From assembly GCA_022376925.1 (NCBI GenBank), contig JAIOJX010000028.1, positions 73,869,001-73,933,000 of the forward strand: 64,000 nucleotides of DNA. The letters are read 5' to 3'. The notes under the pieces are model-generated. The model was not told the DNA's origin. It ran no database searches and was given only the letters and a program-made list of their open reading frames with translations. Origin of the DNA: Tragulus kanchil. Taxonomy: Eukaryota; Chordata; Mammalia; Artiodactyla; Tragulidae. Shown here piece after piece: positions 23,164-33,832 of this stretch; positions within the stretch are counted from its first letter, which is position 1, and the number at the start of each line of letters is the position of its first letter. The translations under genes and the position numbers were made by a program.

Positions 23164-24240
23164 AAATATCATCTACAGATTCAATGCAATACCTATTCAA
23201 CTTCCATTGACATTCTTCACAGAACTAGACCAAAGAATCACACAGTTAATATGTAAGTACAAAAGACCTCGAATAGCAAAGCATTCCTCAGAAAGAAAAA
23301 CGGAGCTGGAGAAATCAGCCTCCCCAACTTCAGAGTCTACTACAAAGCAACAGTCATCAAGACAGTATGGTACTGGCACTAAAACAGAACTATAGACCAA
23401 TGGAACAAGATTGAGAATGCAGAGATAAACCCACACACCTATGGGTACCTTATTTTTGACAAAGGAGGTGAAATTCTAAAATGGGACAGAGACAGCCTCT
23501 TCAACAAATGGTGCTGGGAAAATTGGACAGCTACATGCCAAAAAATGAAGTTGGAACATTCCCTGACCCCATACACAAAGATCAACTCAAAATGGATTAA
23601 AGACCTAAGTGTAGGACTAGAAACCATCAAACTCTTAGAGGATAATATAGGCAAAACCTTCAAGGACATCAATCAAAGCAAGATCTTCTCTTGACCCACC
23701 TACTAGAATAGTGGAACTGAAAAGAAAAGTGAACACATGGGACCTAATGAAACTCAAAAGCTTTTGTACAGCAAAAGAAATTACAAAAAAGCTGAACAGA
23801 CAACCCACAGAATGGGAGAAAATCATAGCAAATGAAACAACAGACAGAATTAATCTCCAAAATCTACAAGCAACTCACACAACTCAGCACCGGAAAAATG
23901 AACAACCCAATCAAAAAATGGGAAAAAGACCTAAAGAGACGCCTCTCCAAAGAGGACATACAGATGGCCCAAAAGCACATGAAATGATGCTCAATCTCGC
24001 TTATTATTAGAGAAATGCAAATCAAAACTACAATGAGATATCCCCTCACACCCCTCAGAATGGCCATCTTCAAAAAATCTGCAGACAGTAAATGCTGGAG
24101 AGGGTGCAGAGAAAAGGGAACTCTCTTGCATTGCTGGTGGGAATGTCAATGGATACAGCCTCTATGGAAGACAGTATGGAGATTCCTTAAAAAACTACAA
24201 ATAGAAGCACCCTATGACCCAGCGATCCCACTATTAGGCT
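23164..24240 (+). repeat. Tandem duplication D7, second copy
   Basis: Near-identical to 22080-23157, with one lost base (gccgaagc against gcaaagc) and a change near 23249. Confidence 0.95.
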
Positions 24241-24732
24241 TATACCCTGATGAAATCAAAACTGAACGAGGCACCTGTACCCCAATGTTCATTGCAACTC
24301 TCTATACAATAGCCAAAACATGGAAGCAACCTAGATGTCCATCGACGAACGAATGGATCCAGAAGCCCTGGTACATATATAAAATGGAATACTACTCAGC
24401 TGTTAAAAGAAATGCAGAAGACTCAGTCCTAATGAAGTGGCTGGCTCTAGAACCTATCATAAAAAGTGAAGTAAGTCAAAAAGAGAAAGACAAATACAGT
24501 ATACTAACACACATATATGGAATCTAGTAGGACGGTCTTGATAACACACGCAGGGAACTCATGGGAAAACAGACAGAGCATAGACATAGGGACATTTTGG
24601 GGAAGAAATAGGGAGGGGGAAGCATGGAGGGAGTAACATGGAAACCTATACTGTCATGTGTGGAAAAGATAGCTAGTGTCATTGTGCTAAGGGAATAGGA
24701 GCACTCACAATGGCTTGTGGTGATGGTCCAGA

Positions 24733-24763
24733 GGGGTGGGATGTGGGGAACTGGGGGGAGGGG
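24733..24763 (+). other. G-run cluster with quadruplex potential in the L1 3' UTR
   Basis: Five runs of three or more G (GGGG, GGG, GGGG, GGGGGG, GGGG) with short loops fit the G-quadruplex pattern. A similar cluster occurs in the other L1 tails here (34597-34624, 57202-57234). Mammalian L1 3' UTRs are known to carry such tracts. Confidence 0.6.
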
Positions 24764-24837
24764 AGACGAGGGATATGCATATGACTGATCTGGGAACATA
24801 CATTTTGGTGAACAACAAAACTCTGTAAAACCTTTAA

Positions 24838-24843
24838 AATAAA
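24838..24843 (+). terminator. L1 polyadenylation signal
   Basis: AATAAA just before the A-rich 3' end of L1 element 1. Element 2 has the same signal at 57307-57312. Confidence 0.8.
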
Positions 24844-24865
24844 GAATTTTTAAAAAAATATTATG

Positions 24866-25836
24866 AAACTTCCTCAAAAAAACTAAAAATGGAACTACTA
24901 TATGATCTTCAATTTCACTTCTGGGTATATATCTGGAAAAAAGGGAAATGTTAATTTAAAAAGATGGATACATCACATCTTCGTGGCAGCACTGTACATC
25001 AGCGAAGCCACTGAAGCAACCCAAGTATCCATCAAGAGACCAATGGTAAAGAATAAGTAGTATGTACATACAATAAAATATTGCTCAGCCATAAAAAGAA
25101 TAAAATTTTGTTATTTGCAACAGTATCAATGAATCTGGAGGGTATTACGTTTAGTGAAATAAGTCAGGCAGAGAAAGATAAACATTGTATGCTATCACTT
25201 ATATTATGATATCTAAAAGCAAAACAAATGAATTAATGTACCAAAGTGAAAACAGACTTACAGACCCAAAGCGTTAGTAGTTACCAGTGGGGATCACGAA
25301 TGGGAAAGGGATAGAATAAAGTTAAGAGACTAAGAGGTCCAAACTGTTATGCATAAAATAAATAAGCTGGACAATAAAATGTACAGAACAGGGTACATTC
25401 CCAATATTTTGTAATAACTTTATTATTTTTTTAATATTTATTATTTATTTATGGGGGGCGGGTTGGGGAGCGAGAGGGGCGGGCGGGCCACTTCTATTGG
25501 TCTTTCATTTCTCTACCTTCATCCATCTTCGTTCTTTGGCCTCCCCTCGTGTGGCCTCTGTTGTTGCAGAGAACTGGCTCTGGGCGCATGCGCTCCAGAG
25601 CTCCGGCTCGGTAATTGGACACATCAGTCCAGCCGCTCCGCGGCACGTGGGATCTTCCCAGGCCAGGGATCGTACTGGCGCCCCTTGCACTGCAAGGCGG
25701 TGCCCTTACCCCCTGGACCACCAGAGAAGCCCCCCTGTAATAACTTTAAGTAGAGAATATGCTATAAAAATACTTACCATGCTACACATCTGAAACTAAT
25801 AATTTGTTAATCAACTATATTTCAATTAAGAAAAAA
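24866..25836 (+). mobile_element. Old L1 (element A), 3' part
   Basis: It continues the old L1 interrupted at 14708: 'cttcctcaaaaaaactaaaa', the ORF2 end, the 3' UTR and the terminal 'aatcaactatatttcaatt' A-rich end. A CHR-type SINE interrupts it at 25423-25735. Because of duplication D8 the same stretch reappears at about 25987-26956. Confidence 0.85.
25423..25735 (-). mobile_element. CHR-type CpG-rich SINE, antisense
   Basis: Same family as 6316-6645, inserted in the 3' UTR of old L1 element A. The 13-bp target-site duplication tgtaataacttta lies at 25410-25422 and 25736-25748. On the minus strand the A-box region is kept, but the B box is altered (agtacgatccc). Confidence 0.92.
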
Positions 25837-25922
25837 CTCTAGATAATATACAAATTTTTCCCATTTGCAATTTTTTTTGTAATTTGCTTAAATCATAAAC
25901 CAAATTAGGTCTATATATCACA

Positions 25923-27046
25923 ATTTTGGTGAACAACAAAACTCTGTAAAACCTTTAAAATAAAGAATTTTTAAAAAAATATTATGAAACTTCCTCAAAA
26001 AAACTAAAAATGGAACTACTATATGATCTTCAATTTCACTTCTGGGTATATATCTGGAAAAAAGGGAAATGTTAATTTAAAAAGATGGATACATCACATC
26101 TTCGTGGCAGCACTGTACATCAGCGAAGCCACTGAAGCAACCCAAGTATCCATCAAGAGACCAATGGTAAAGAATAAGTAGTATGTACATACAATAAAAT
26201 ATTGCTCAGCCATAAAAAGAATAAAATTTTGTTATTTGCAACAGTATCAATGAATCTGGAGGGTATTACGTTTAGTGAAATAAGTCAGGCAGAGAAAGAT
26301 AAACATTGTATGCTATCACTTATATTATGATATCTAAAAGCAAAACAAATGAATTAATGTACCAAAGTGAAAACAGACTTACAGACCCTAAGCGTTAGTA
26401 GTTACCAGTGGGGATCACGAATGGGAAAGGGATAGAATAAAGTTAAGAGACTAAGAGGTCCAAACTGTTATGCATAAAATAAATAAGCTGGACAATAAAA
26501 TGTACAGAACAGGGTACATTCCCAATATTTTGTAATAACTTTATTATTTTTTTAATATTTATTATTTATTTATGGGGGGCGGGTTGGGGAGGGAGGGGGC
26601 AGGCGGGCCACTTCTATTGATTTTTCATTTCTCCACCTTCATCCATCTTCGTTCTTTGGCCTCCCCTCGTGTGGCCTCTGTTGTTGCAGAGAACTGGCTC
26701 TGGGCGCATGCGCTCCAGAGCTCCGGCTCGGTAATTGGACACATCGGTCCAGCCGCTCCGCAGCACGTGGGATCTTCCCAGGCCAGGGATCGTACTGGCG
26801 CCCCTTGCACTGCAAGGCGGTGCCCTTACCCCCTGGACCACCAGAGAAGCCCCCCTGTAATAACTTTAAGTAGAGAATATGCTATAAAAATACTTACCAT
26901 GCTACACATCTGAAACTAATAATTTGTTAATCAACTATATTTCAATTAAGAAAAAACTCTAGATAATATACAAATTTTTCCCATTTGCAATTTTTTTTGT
27001 AATTTGCTTAAATCATAAACCAAATTAGGTCTATATATCACAATTT
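25923..27046 (+). repeat. Tandem duplication D8, second copy
   Basis: Near-identical to 24802-25926 outside the SINE, but with a visible excess of substitutions inside the SINE (25423-25735 against 26544-26855). Confidence 0.93.
26544..26855 (-). mobile_element. CHR-type CpG-rich SINE (duplicate of 25423-25735)
   Basis: Same insertion carried into the second D8 copy, with identical target-site duplication (26531-26543 and 26856-26868). At least six base differences from the first copy are visible, for example at the G-rich start, ggtctttc/gatttttc, atcagtcc/atcggtcc and ccgcggc/ccgcagc. Confidence 0.9.
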
Positions 27047-28069
27047 AAATTCCTCTAGATCCATAAATTTCCCCAATATTTTCCTTTCAATTTATTCATT
27101 GAAGAGAGCAGAGATTTTTTCTTTATAGTGTTTGTAATTCAGTGTTTGCTACATTCTCATGCTTAACACATTCTTGCATTTAACATGTTTCTCTGCTCCA
27201 TATATTCTTTGTCTAATATTCTTAAGATGTTGAGATATAAGTATATTCAAGTGTAATTTTTTGGCAAAATATCTCAGAGGTATTGCAATGTAAAGGACTT
27301 TTTTCCCCTCTCTTTTTAAAATGTTAATAGTCACTAGTGATCTTCACCTAGATTGTTAATTTGCTAGAAGTTGCAACTTATTCTTTCTTATTCTTTCTTT
27401 GATTAGTAAATGGGACACTTCCATAAAAAACAAAATTTTCCTCTTTATTTTCTTTTGGAATCCAGAATAATTACAGAAAATTTACTAATTCTATGTTGTC
27501 TCTTCAGAGGCCCTCTTCCTCCTACGGCTAAAAGAGAATAGAATTAAAAGATAATCTTCACACCCAGAGTCAGTTAAACCCATAATGAGAACTTAACTCT
27601 CCTCTTCAGTCTGAGGACAGCCAAGCTGCCACTGTGATGGGAGGTGGGGCAAGCAGGCGACCACAGGAAGAAACACCTTCTCACCAAAATATATGTGAAG
27701 TGTTTCACACTTCACACACTCTCAGAGAATCTATAAATGAAATATCTTTGTTTATTTGTACTTAGATTTCATTTTGTTGAGAGCTCTCTTTGTCCCTTAG
27801 GCACAGGACTGAAAACCTGTAATCAACTCTGTTGATGTATGAATAAGTTTTTTAAGAAATTACTATTTATAATACCAGCAATTTCTCTGCCAGCTCTGAA
27901 GAAGGGCATTAACTTTTAAAAGACTGTTGAGCCCAAAAGCAGCAGAATGAAAATGAAATGCCTCCAAAGTAGCTATGTTAAGGTTTCATGCAAGATACTG
28001 GTTAATCTGGCCCACTCTGTCTAGCTGCATACTGCCTGAGTCCAGTGTACATTCTTCACACAGATGATG
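27001..28069 (+). repeat. Tandem duplication D9, first copy
   Basis: Repeat distance 1106 bp. It is unclassified AT-rich sequence after the last ~45 bases of D8. The frame at 27149-27334 (minus) repeats at 28255-28440 only because of this duplication; it has no motif. Confidence 0.92.
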
Positions 28070-28106
28070 CTAAAAAAATCTATAATTTAGTAATTAAAAA
28101 GTTTTG

Positions 28107-29174
28107 AATTTGCTTAAATCATAAACCAAATTAGGTCTATATATCACAATTTAAATTCCTCTAGATCCATAAATTTCCCCAATATTTTCCTTTCAATTTA
28201 TTCATTGAAGAGAGCAGAGATTTTTTCTTTATAGTGTTTGTAATTCAGTGTTTGCTACATTCTCATGCTTAACACATTCTTGCATTTAACATGTTTCTCT
28301 GCTCCATATATTCTTTGTCTAATATTCTTAAGATGTTGAGATATAAGTATATTCAAGTGTAATTTTTTGGCAAAATATCTCAGAGGTATTGCAATGTAAA
28401 GGACTTTTTTCCCCTCTCTTTTTAAAATGTTAATAGTCACTAGTGATCTTCACCTAGATTGTTAATTTGCTAGAAGTTGCAACTTATTCTTTCTTATTCT
28501 TTCTTTGATTAGTAAATGGGACACTTCCATAAAAAACAAAATTTTCCTCTTTATTTTCTTTTGGAATCCAGAATAATTACAGAAAATTTACTAATTCTAT
28601 GTTGTCTCTTCAGAGGCCCTCTTCCTCCTACGGCTAAAAGAGAATAGAATTAAAGATAATCTTCACACCCAGAGTCAGTTAAACCCATAATGAGAACTTA
28701 ACTCTCCTCTTCAGTCTGAGGACAGCCAAGCTGCCACTGTGATGGGAGGTGGGGCAAGCAGGCGACCACAGGAAGAAACACCTTCTCACCAAAATATATG
28801 TGAAGTGTTTCACACTTCACACACTCTCAGAGAATCTATAAATGAAATATCTTTGTTTATTTGTACTTAGATTTCATTTTGTTGAGAGCTCTCTTTGTCC
28901 CTTAGGCATAGGACTGAAAACCTGTAATCAACTCTGTTGATGTATGAATAAGTTTTTTAAGAAATTACTATTTATAATACCAGCAATTTCTCTGCCAGCT
29001 CTGAAGAAGGGCATTAACTTTTAAAAGACTGTTGAGCCCAAAAGCAGCAGAATGAAAATGAAATGCCTCCAAAGTAGCTATGTTAAGGTTTCATGCAAGA
29101 TACTGGTTAATCTGGCCCACTCTGTCTAGCTGCATACTGCCTGAGTCCAGTGTACATTCTTCACACAGATGATG
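28107..29174 (+). repeat. Tandem duplication D9, second copy
   Basis: Near-identical to 27001-28069 (one A lost near 28653, and gcacagg/gcatagg). It is preceded by 37 junction bases (28070-28106) of AT-rich sequence not found in order elsewhere here. Confidence 0.92.
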
Positions 29175-29854
29175 TATATTTTTCTTTCACCCCACATAAA
29201 TTGTCAGCAAAAAATTAAGGCAGTGTGTATATTTATATTATCTGAATACTTAAGTGTTTCGTTTCTTGGGAATAAACAACCAGCTATGAAATGTGATTTT
29301 TTTTGCTTTCTCTGGTTTCTGCTGAAAACTTCAAAGAGGCTGAACTGATCTGTGAACTGCTATGATTCAAGGGGTACAAAGTGTCAGTATTTTCAATCAG
29401 GCTTAGTCTAATGCTGGTTGAGATTATTTGGTGTTTGGAGCACTGGTTTAGAAAAGAGTCTACAGGTGTATACTCCACGGTAGACTAAACATGCTTGTGG
29501 ATCTATTTCCCCAATTTGAAAAAGGTGAACAAAACAATACAAAGAGATAGAATGGAATATTTATTCAAATTATAAATCCAGTTCTTTAATTCCAGACATT
29601 TTGATTAGAAATGAAAGGCTCTCAGACTACAAGGAAAATGTCCTATGTGGTCCAGACATCTAAGCCATTAACATTTGTGATATGGATGCCCAAGTGCTTC
29701 ATTTCATAAAATTCTGATACAAAGAGTGATGGTAGGATGGTATTTTATAGGATATAAAGAATTTTTATACACATTTTCTTAATGAAAACTCACCAAACCT
29801 CCACAAACTTTCTGTCTTCAAAGTGCATTCTCTTTGTTTCATTCACTCCTCACC
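29175..29854. other. Unclassified sequence
   Basis: No repeat family or gene recognised. The minus frame at 29284-29478 has no motif. Confidence 0.4.
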
Positions 29855-29868
29855 TAGGTTTTACTTTT

Positions 29869-29947
29869 TTTTTTTTTCTTTTTTATTTATTTATTTATTT
29901 ATTTTTGTACATGTATGTTCCCAGATCAATCAGATGCATATCCCTTG
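29869..29947 (-). mobile_element. 79-bp L1 3' tail with perfect target-site duplication
   Basis: Read on the minus strand: 'gggatatgcatctgattg', 'gatctgggaacatacatg', then an (AAAT)n and A-rich tail. This is the extreme 3' end of the young L1 family. The 14-bp duplication taggttttactttt at 29855-29868 and 29948-29961 is perfect. It is a severely 5'-truncated insertion. Confidence 0.85.
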
Positions 29948-29961
29948 TAGGTTTTACTTTT

Positions 29962-30299
29962 TGCTTATTTTTTTAATGAAGTATTTTAAATATATGATCT
30001 CTTTGTTTATAATGCGGTCTTTTAAACACATGATCTCCAGTATGTGGCATTTTATTATAACAGTTTGAACAGATTAAGAATTTGGATAATGAGAAAAATG
30101 TCATCTTTGACAGAAATAGAGATATTAGACTGAGGTTTTTTTTTTTTTTTTTTCTCGTACAAAGCTATACTTATTTTCATTTGAGGCTCTCTTAAGATTC
30201 AATTAATTAAAAGATGATTCTTTTACTTTGTCTCATTCCAGCTACATGACTGACCTTTGTACTTGGACATCTAAAAGGCATATCAATTGCAATTTTGCC
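29962..30299. other. Unclassified AT-rich sequence with poly-T
   Basis: A T run lies at 30139-30157. The rest is AT-rich and unrecognised; the poly-T could be the tail of an antisense retroelement whose body I cannot identify. Confidence 0.4.
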
Positions 30300-31400
30300 T
30301 AACAGAGGCCTGAACTTCTGCTGCATGACAATTATTCTTTCCTAAATCTTTTTCATCTGAGTAAACATCATCACTATTCCCAATTGCTCAGGTGAAAAAT
30401 ACAGTCACCCTTAATTCTTCTAATCCTTCACTTCACCATCATCACTACTACAATCATCCAATCCACTAAAAAAGGCTTTTGGATCCACCTGAAGTATATA
30501 TTCCATATCTGATTACTTCTCTTTCTTCATACTATATTCACCCTGGTCCAAGTCACTCTTTTTTCCAGCTTTGATAACTGCAAAAGTCTCCCAGTTAGTT
30601 GCTTCTCTACTTGTGCTCCTCTATAATCCACATAAAAGTCATAGTAATGCTTTATAAATGCGAAACAGATTTTTTCCAAACTCCCACATCAAACTCTTCA
30701 GTTGCCTCCTACTGAATTTTGAATAAAATCTAAGTGGCCAGTTGGGTCCCACATGATATGACCCTGGACTTTTCTGATTTATCTCTATTTAACCCCTCAC
30801 TATCTATTCTTTTGCCACATTATCCTTCTAGAATGAACCAAAATCTTTCCTTCCTTGGGCGTTTGCCTCCAGATCTCTGCCCCCTCCTAGTCACTTAGTC
30901 TCAGTTCAAATGATACATCCTCATTGACATTCACTTGTAAGTAGCTCTTTCCCACCACTGGAATCCATCACTTTCTATTGCAACATTCTATTTCCATTTA
31001 TTTCATAGCATGTGTGCTAAGTTGCTTCAGTCATGTCTGACCCTTTGCGACCCCATGGGCTATAGCCTGCCAGGCTCCTCTATCCATGGACTCCTCCAGG
31101 CAAGCATACTGGAGTGGTTAGCCATTTCCTTCCCCAGGAGATCTTCCCAACCCAGGGATCAAACCCATATCTCATACATTTCCTGCACTGGCAGGTGGGT
31201 TCTTTACCACTAGCCCCACCTGGGAAGCCTTTATTTCATAGCATGGACCATTGATTTTGTTTAATTTGTTATTTGACTATTTCTGCCCCAATTCCATCCT
31301 GTGAAGGGGGATCTGCTCTGTCTAGTTCATCCTTTTATGCCTTGAATTGTGTCTGGCATACACTCAGTTCTCACTGAATGTTTGTTAATAAACGAAAGAA
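30300..31400 (+). repeat. L2 LINE 3' end, split by a Bov-tA SINE
   Basis: The order follows L2: 'caaaagtctcccagttag', 'cttcagttgcctcctactg', 'ccacatgatatgaccctgg', 'tcagttcaaatgatacatc', and after the SINE 'ctgtctagttcatcc', 'gaattgtgtctggcataca' and the terminal 'actgaatgtttgttaataa'. It is long for a relic of this age. The second half reappears at 32122-32545 through duplication D10. Confidence 0.75.
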
Positions 31401-32095
31401 CAAAGTCCCTTTTCTTTGTGTAAATTAATGTACTTCTGGCTATACAGACTTCCTATTCTGTTCTAGGCTTCAAGCTGGGAAAATACAAGGGGAAATGTAC
31501 ATTTTTATGCAAGGCATGCTAGAAATCCAACTCATATAATAGAAAATTTATTATCATGAAGGGAAACAAAAGGTAAATGGCAAGACATATTTGGTGGTAT
31601 TTGTGGACAGTAACATACTCATTTCATGGGTTCTTAATCTATGTACAAATAGAAGAAGCCCACACCACACCCTGGATGATATGCTACTGCTTTCTACAGA
31701 ATGCTGAGAAAATTGGGCTTGTGGTCTCATACAACAAAGGAAGGGTGGCTTGAGAGGCAGTAGACTCACTGCCAATATGACAGGGCCTCTCGCCTTCAGC
31801 CTACAGGGGGGAGAGACCAAGAACCACATACCCACCCAGGACAGTGCTCTAACTTCTGGAGAACATACAGGCCCCAGTGCAAGTAATGAGTTAGGCCTGG
31901 CAGACTACACGTTATTCCAAGATGAGATGAAGAGAAACAGAGCAGGGATGGATGAGTGCCCATGGGAAAAGGAGAGTATCAGCTCTCACACAAACCACTG
32001 TGCCTTGCATGACCGGGTTAAACAGAAATCTGGGAGCAAGAAAGGAAACTTAAGGAAGCAAAAAAGAGTAGACAATCTCTTCCTCTCTCATTCTT
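30978..32095 (+). repeat. Tandem duplication D10, first copy
   Basis: Repeat distance 1144 bp. It holds the end of the L2 with its SINE and then about 690 bp of unclassified sequence (31401-32095). In that part, opposite-strand frames at 31554-31835 and 31750-32097 have no motif and overlap each other. Confidence 0.93.
31013..31229 (-). mobile_element. Bov-tA SINE, antisense
   Basis: Tail-to-head on the plus strand: 'gttgcttcagtcatgtctga', 'gccaggctcctctatcc', 'ggcaagcatactggag', ending 'cacctgggaagcc'. A perfect 16-bp target-site duplication, tttatttcatagcatg, lies at 30997-31012 and 31230-31245. Confidence 0.93.
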
Positions 32096-32121
32096 AGAGA
32101 ATCCCATCACTTTTTTTATTT

Positions 32122-33239
32122 TTGCAACATTCTATTTCCATTTATTTCATAGCATGTGTGCTAAGTTGCTTCAGTCATGTCTGACCCTTTGCGACCCCAT
32201 GGGCTATAGCCTGCCAGGCTCCTCTATCCATGGACTCCTCCAGGCAAGCATACTGGAGTGGTTAGCCATTTCCTTCCCCAGGAGATCTTCCCAACCCAGG
32301 GATCAAACCCATATCTCATACATTTCCTGCACTGGCAGGTGGGTTCTTTACCACTAGCCCCACCTGGGAAGCCTTTATTTCATAGCATGGACCATTGATT
32401 TTGTTTAATTTGTTATTTGACTATTTCTGCCCCAATTCCATCCTGTGAAGGGGGATCTGCTCTGTCTAGTTCATCCTTTTATGCCTTGAATTGTGTCTGG
32501 CATACACTCAGTTCTCACTGAATGTTTGTTAATAAACGAAAGAACAAAGTCCCTTTTCTTTGTGTAAATTAATGTACTTCTGGCTATACAGACTTCCTAT
32601 TCTGTTCTAGGCTTCAAGCTGGGAAAATACAAGGGGAAATGTACATTTTTATGCAAGGCATGCTAGAAATCCAACTCATATAATAGAAAATTTATTATCA
32701 TGAAGGGAAACAAAAGGTAAATGGCAAGACATATTTGGTGGTATTTGTGGACAGTAACATACTCATTTCATGGGTTCTTAATCTATGTACAAATAGAAGA
32801 AGCCCACACCACACCCTGGATGATATGCTACTGCTTTCTACAGAATGCTGAGAAAATTGGGCTTGTGGTCTCATACAACAAAGGAAGGGTGGCTTGAGAG
32901 GCAGTAGACTCACTGCCAATATGACAGGGCCTCTCGCCTTCAGCCTACAGGGGGGAGAGACCAAGAACCACATACCCACCCAGGACAGTGCTCTAACTTC
33001 TGGAGAACATACAGGCCCCAGTGCAAGTAATGAGTTAGGCCTGGCAGACTACACGTTATTCCAAGATGAGATGAAGAGAAACAGAGCAGGGATGGATGAG
33101 TGCCCATGGGAAAAGGAGAGTATCAGCTCTCACACAAACCACTGTGCCTTGCATGACCGGGTTAAACAGAAATCTGGGAGCAAGAAAGGAAACTTAAGGA
33201 AGCAAAAAAGAGTAGACAATCTCTTCCTCTCTCATTCTT
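32122..33239 (+). repeat. Tandem duplication D10, second copy
   Basis: Near-identical to 30978-32095. The 26 bases before it (32096-32121) read like a noisy version of the bases left of the first copy ('ggaatccatcactttct'). Confidence 0.93.
32157..32373 (-). mobile_element. Bov-tA SINE (duplicate of 31013-31229)
   Basis: Same insertion with the same flanking duplication, copied by D10. Confidence 0.92.
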
Positions 33240-33252
33240 TAACTTTCTAGAG

Positions 33253-33542
33253 AGGAAATAAAATGCTGCTACAGGATGGGATGGTGTCAGTTATCTCATT
33301 CTTCCATCATCTAGAGAGAATCAATTCATATTATCATTAACATGAGGTCACTTTAGACAAAGCAGTACACTATAATGATTAGTAGTTAACACTTGGGATC
33401 CCATGCAAACCTGGACTCAAATTACAGTTTTATCTCAGACCCATGACACTGTTTATAATGAGGATGTTTTATTAACACTTCATGACACTGGAGAAGGAAA
33501 ACATAGATGGTTCATATGAAAAGATTAATTCAGCACCTGGAA
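33253..33542 (+). repeat. Tandem duplication D11, first copy (290 bp)
   Basis: A 290-bp unit repeated immediately at 33543-33832. It is the only duplication in the window not close to 1 kb. Content unclassified. Confidence 0.93.
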
Positions 33543-33832
33543 AGGAAATAAAATGCTGCTACAGGATGGGATGGTGTCAGTTATCTCATTCTTCCATCAT
33601 CTAGAGAGAATCAATTCATATTATCATTAACATGAGGTCACTTTAGACAAAGCAGTACACTATAATGATTAGTAGTTAACACTTGGGATCCCATGCAAAC
33701 CTGGACTCAAATTACAGTTTTATCTCAGACCCATGACACTGTTTATAATGAGGATGTTTTATTAACACTTCATGACACTGGAGAAGGAAAACATAGATGG
33801 TTCATATGAAAAGATTAATTCAGCACCTGGAA
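33543..33832 (+). repeat. Tandem duplication D11, second copy
   Basis: Identical by eye to 33253-33542. Its last ~205 bases are also the start of duplication D12, so this segment exists three times (33338, 33628 and 34706 onwards). Confidence 0.93.

Larger units (their letters stand above)
19625..24527 (+). pseudogene. L1 ORF2 (endonuclease-reverse transcriptase), broken
   Basis: ORF2p nicks target DNA and primes reverse transcription there. This is the copy joined to the 3' end; partial copies start at 17665 and 18620. The start is ATG 19625 (MTIGTFVSIITLNVNGLNA). A missing base near 19738 shifts the frame. The endonuclease domain is then open at 19735-20433, with GDFN and SDHN active-site words, and ends at TAA 20431. 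A second shift lies near 20512. The fingers/palm region is open at 20481-21290 ('[17 protein letters not shown]'), followed by stops at 21288 and 21672. The motif A region ([13 protein letters not shown]) is present. The FADD catalytic box reads FADN at 21720-21731. Duplication D7 disrupts the next part. The C-terminal zinc-knuckle (CX3CX7HX4C: CWRGC ... H ... C) and the natural end lie in 24015-24527. The element is dead. Confidence 0.92.
14709..24852 (+). mobile_element. Young L1 with full-length 5' end (element 1)
   Basis: It begins with 'gggccaagatggcgg', the usual start of a mammalian L1 5' UTR, and ends in a 3' UTR with AATAAA and an A-rich tail. It lies within old L1 element A. The flanks carry an imperfect 13-bp target-site duplication, aaaaaatgttatg at 14696-14708 against aaaaaatattatg at 24853-24865. 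The present length of about 10.1 kb is inflated by three internal tandem duplications (D5, D6, D7); without them it is about 7.1 kb. ORF1 and ORF2 are both broken by stops and frameshifts. Confidence 0.93.
24528..24852 (+). other. L1 element 1 3' UTR
   Basis: It runs from the ORF2 stop to the A-rich end. It has a polypurine, G-run-rich stretch at 24731-24763 and an AATAAA signal at 24838-24843. The closing part ('gggatatgcatatgactg', 'gatctgggaacatac') recurs in truncated tails at 29869-29947 (minus), 34583-34699 and 35660-35801, and in element 2. Confidence 0.88.
24802..25926 (+). repeat. Tandem duplication D8, first copy
   Basis: Repeat distance 1120-1121 bp. The unit starts in the last ~50 bases of young L1 element 1 and covers the 3' end of old L1 element A with its SINE. 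The copies abut with about 4 bp of shared bases (attt). Confidence 0.93.

Noticed and set aside
31010..32357. 67-codon frame MCAKLLQSCLTLCDPMGYS occurring twice
   Set aside because: It is a translation of a Bov-tA SINE, which is known to create such frames. The second copy is due to D10.
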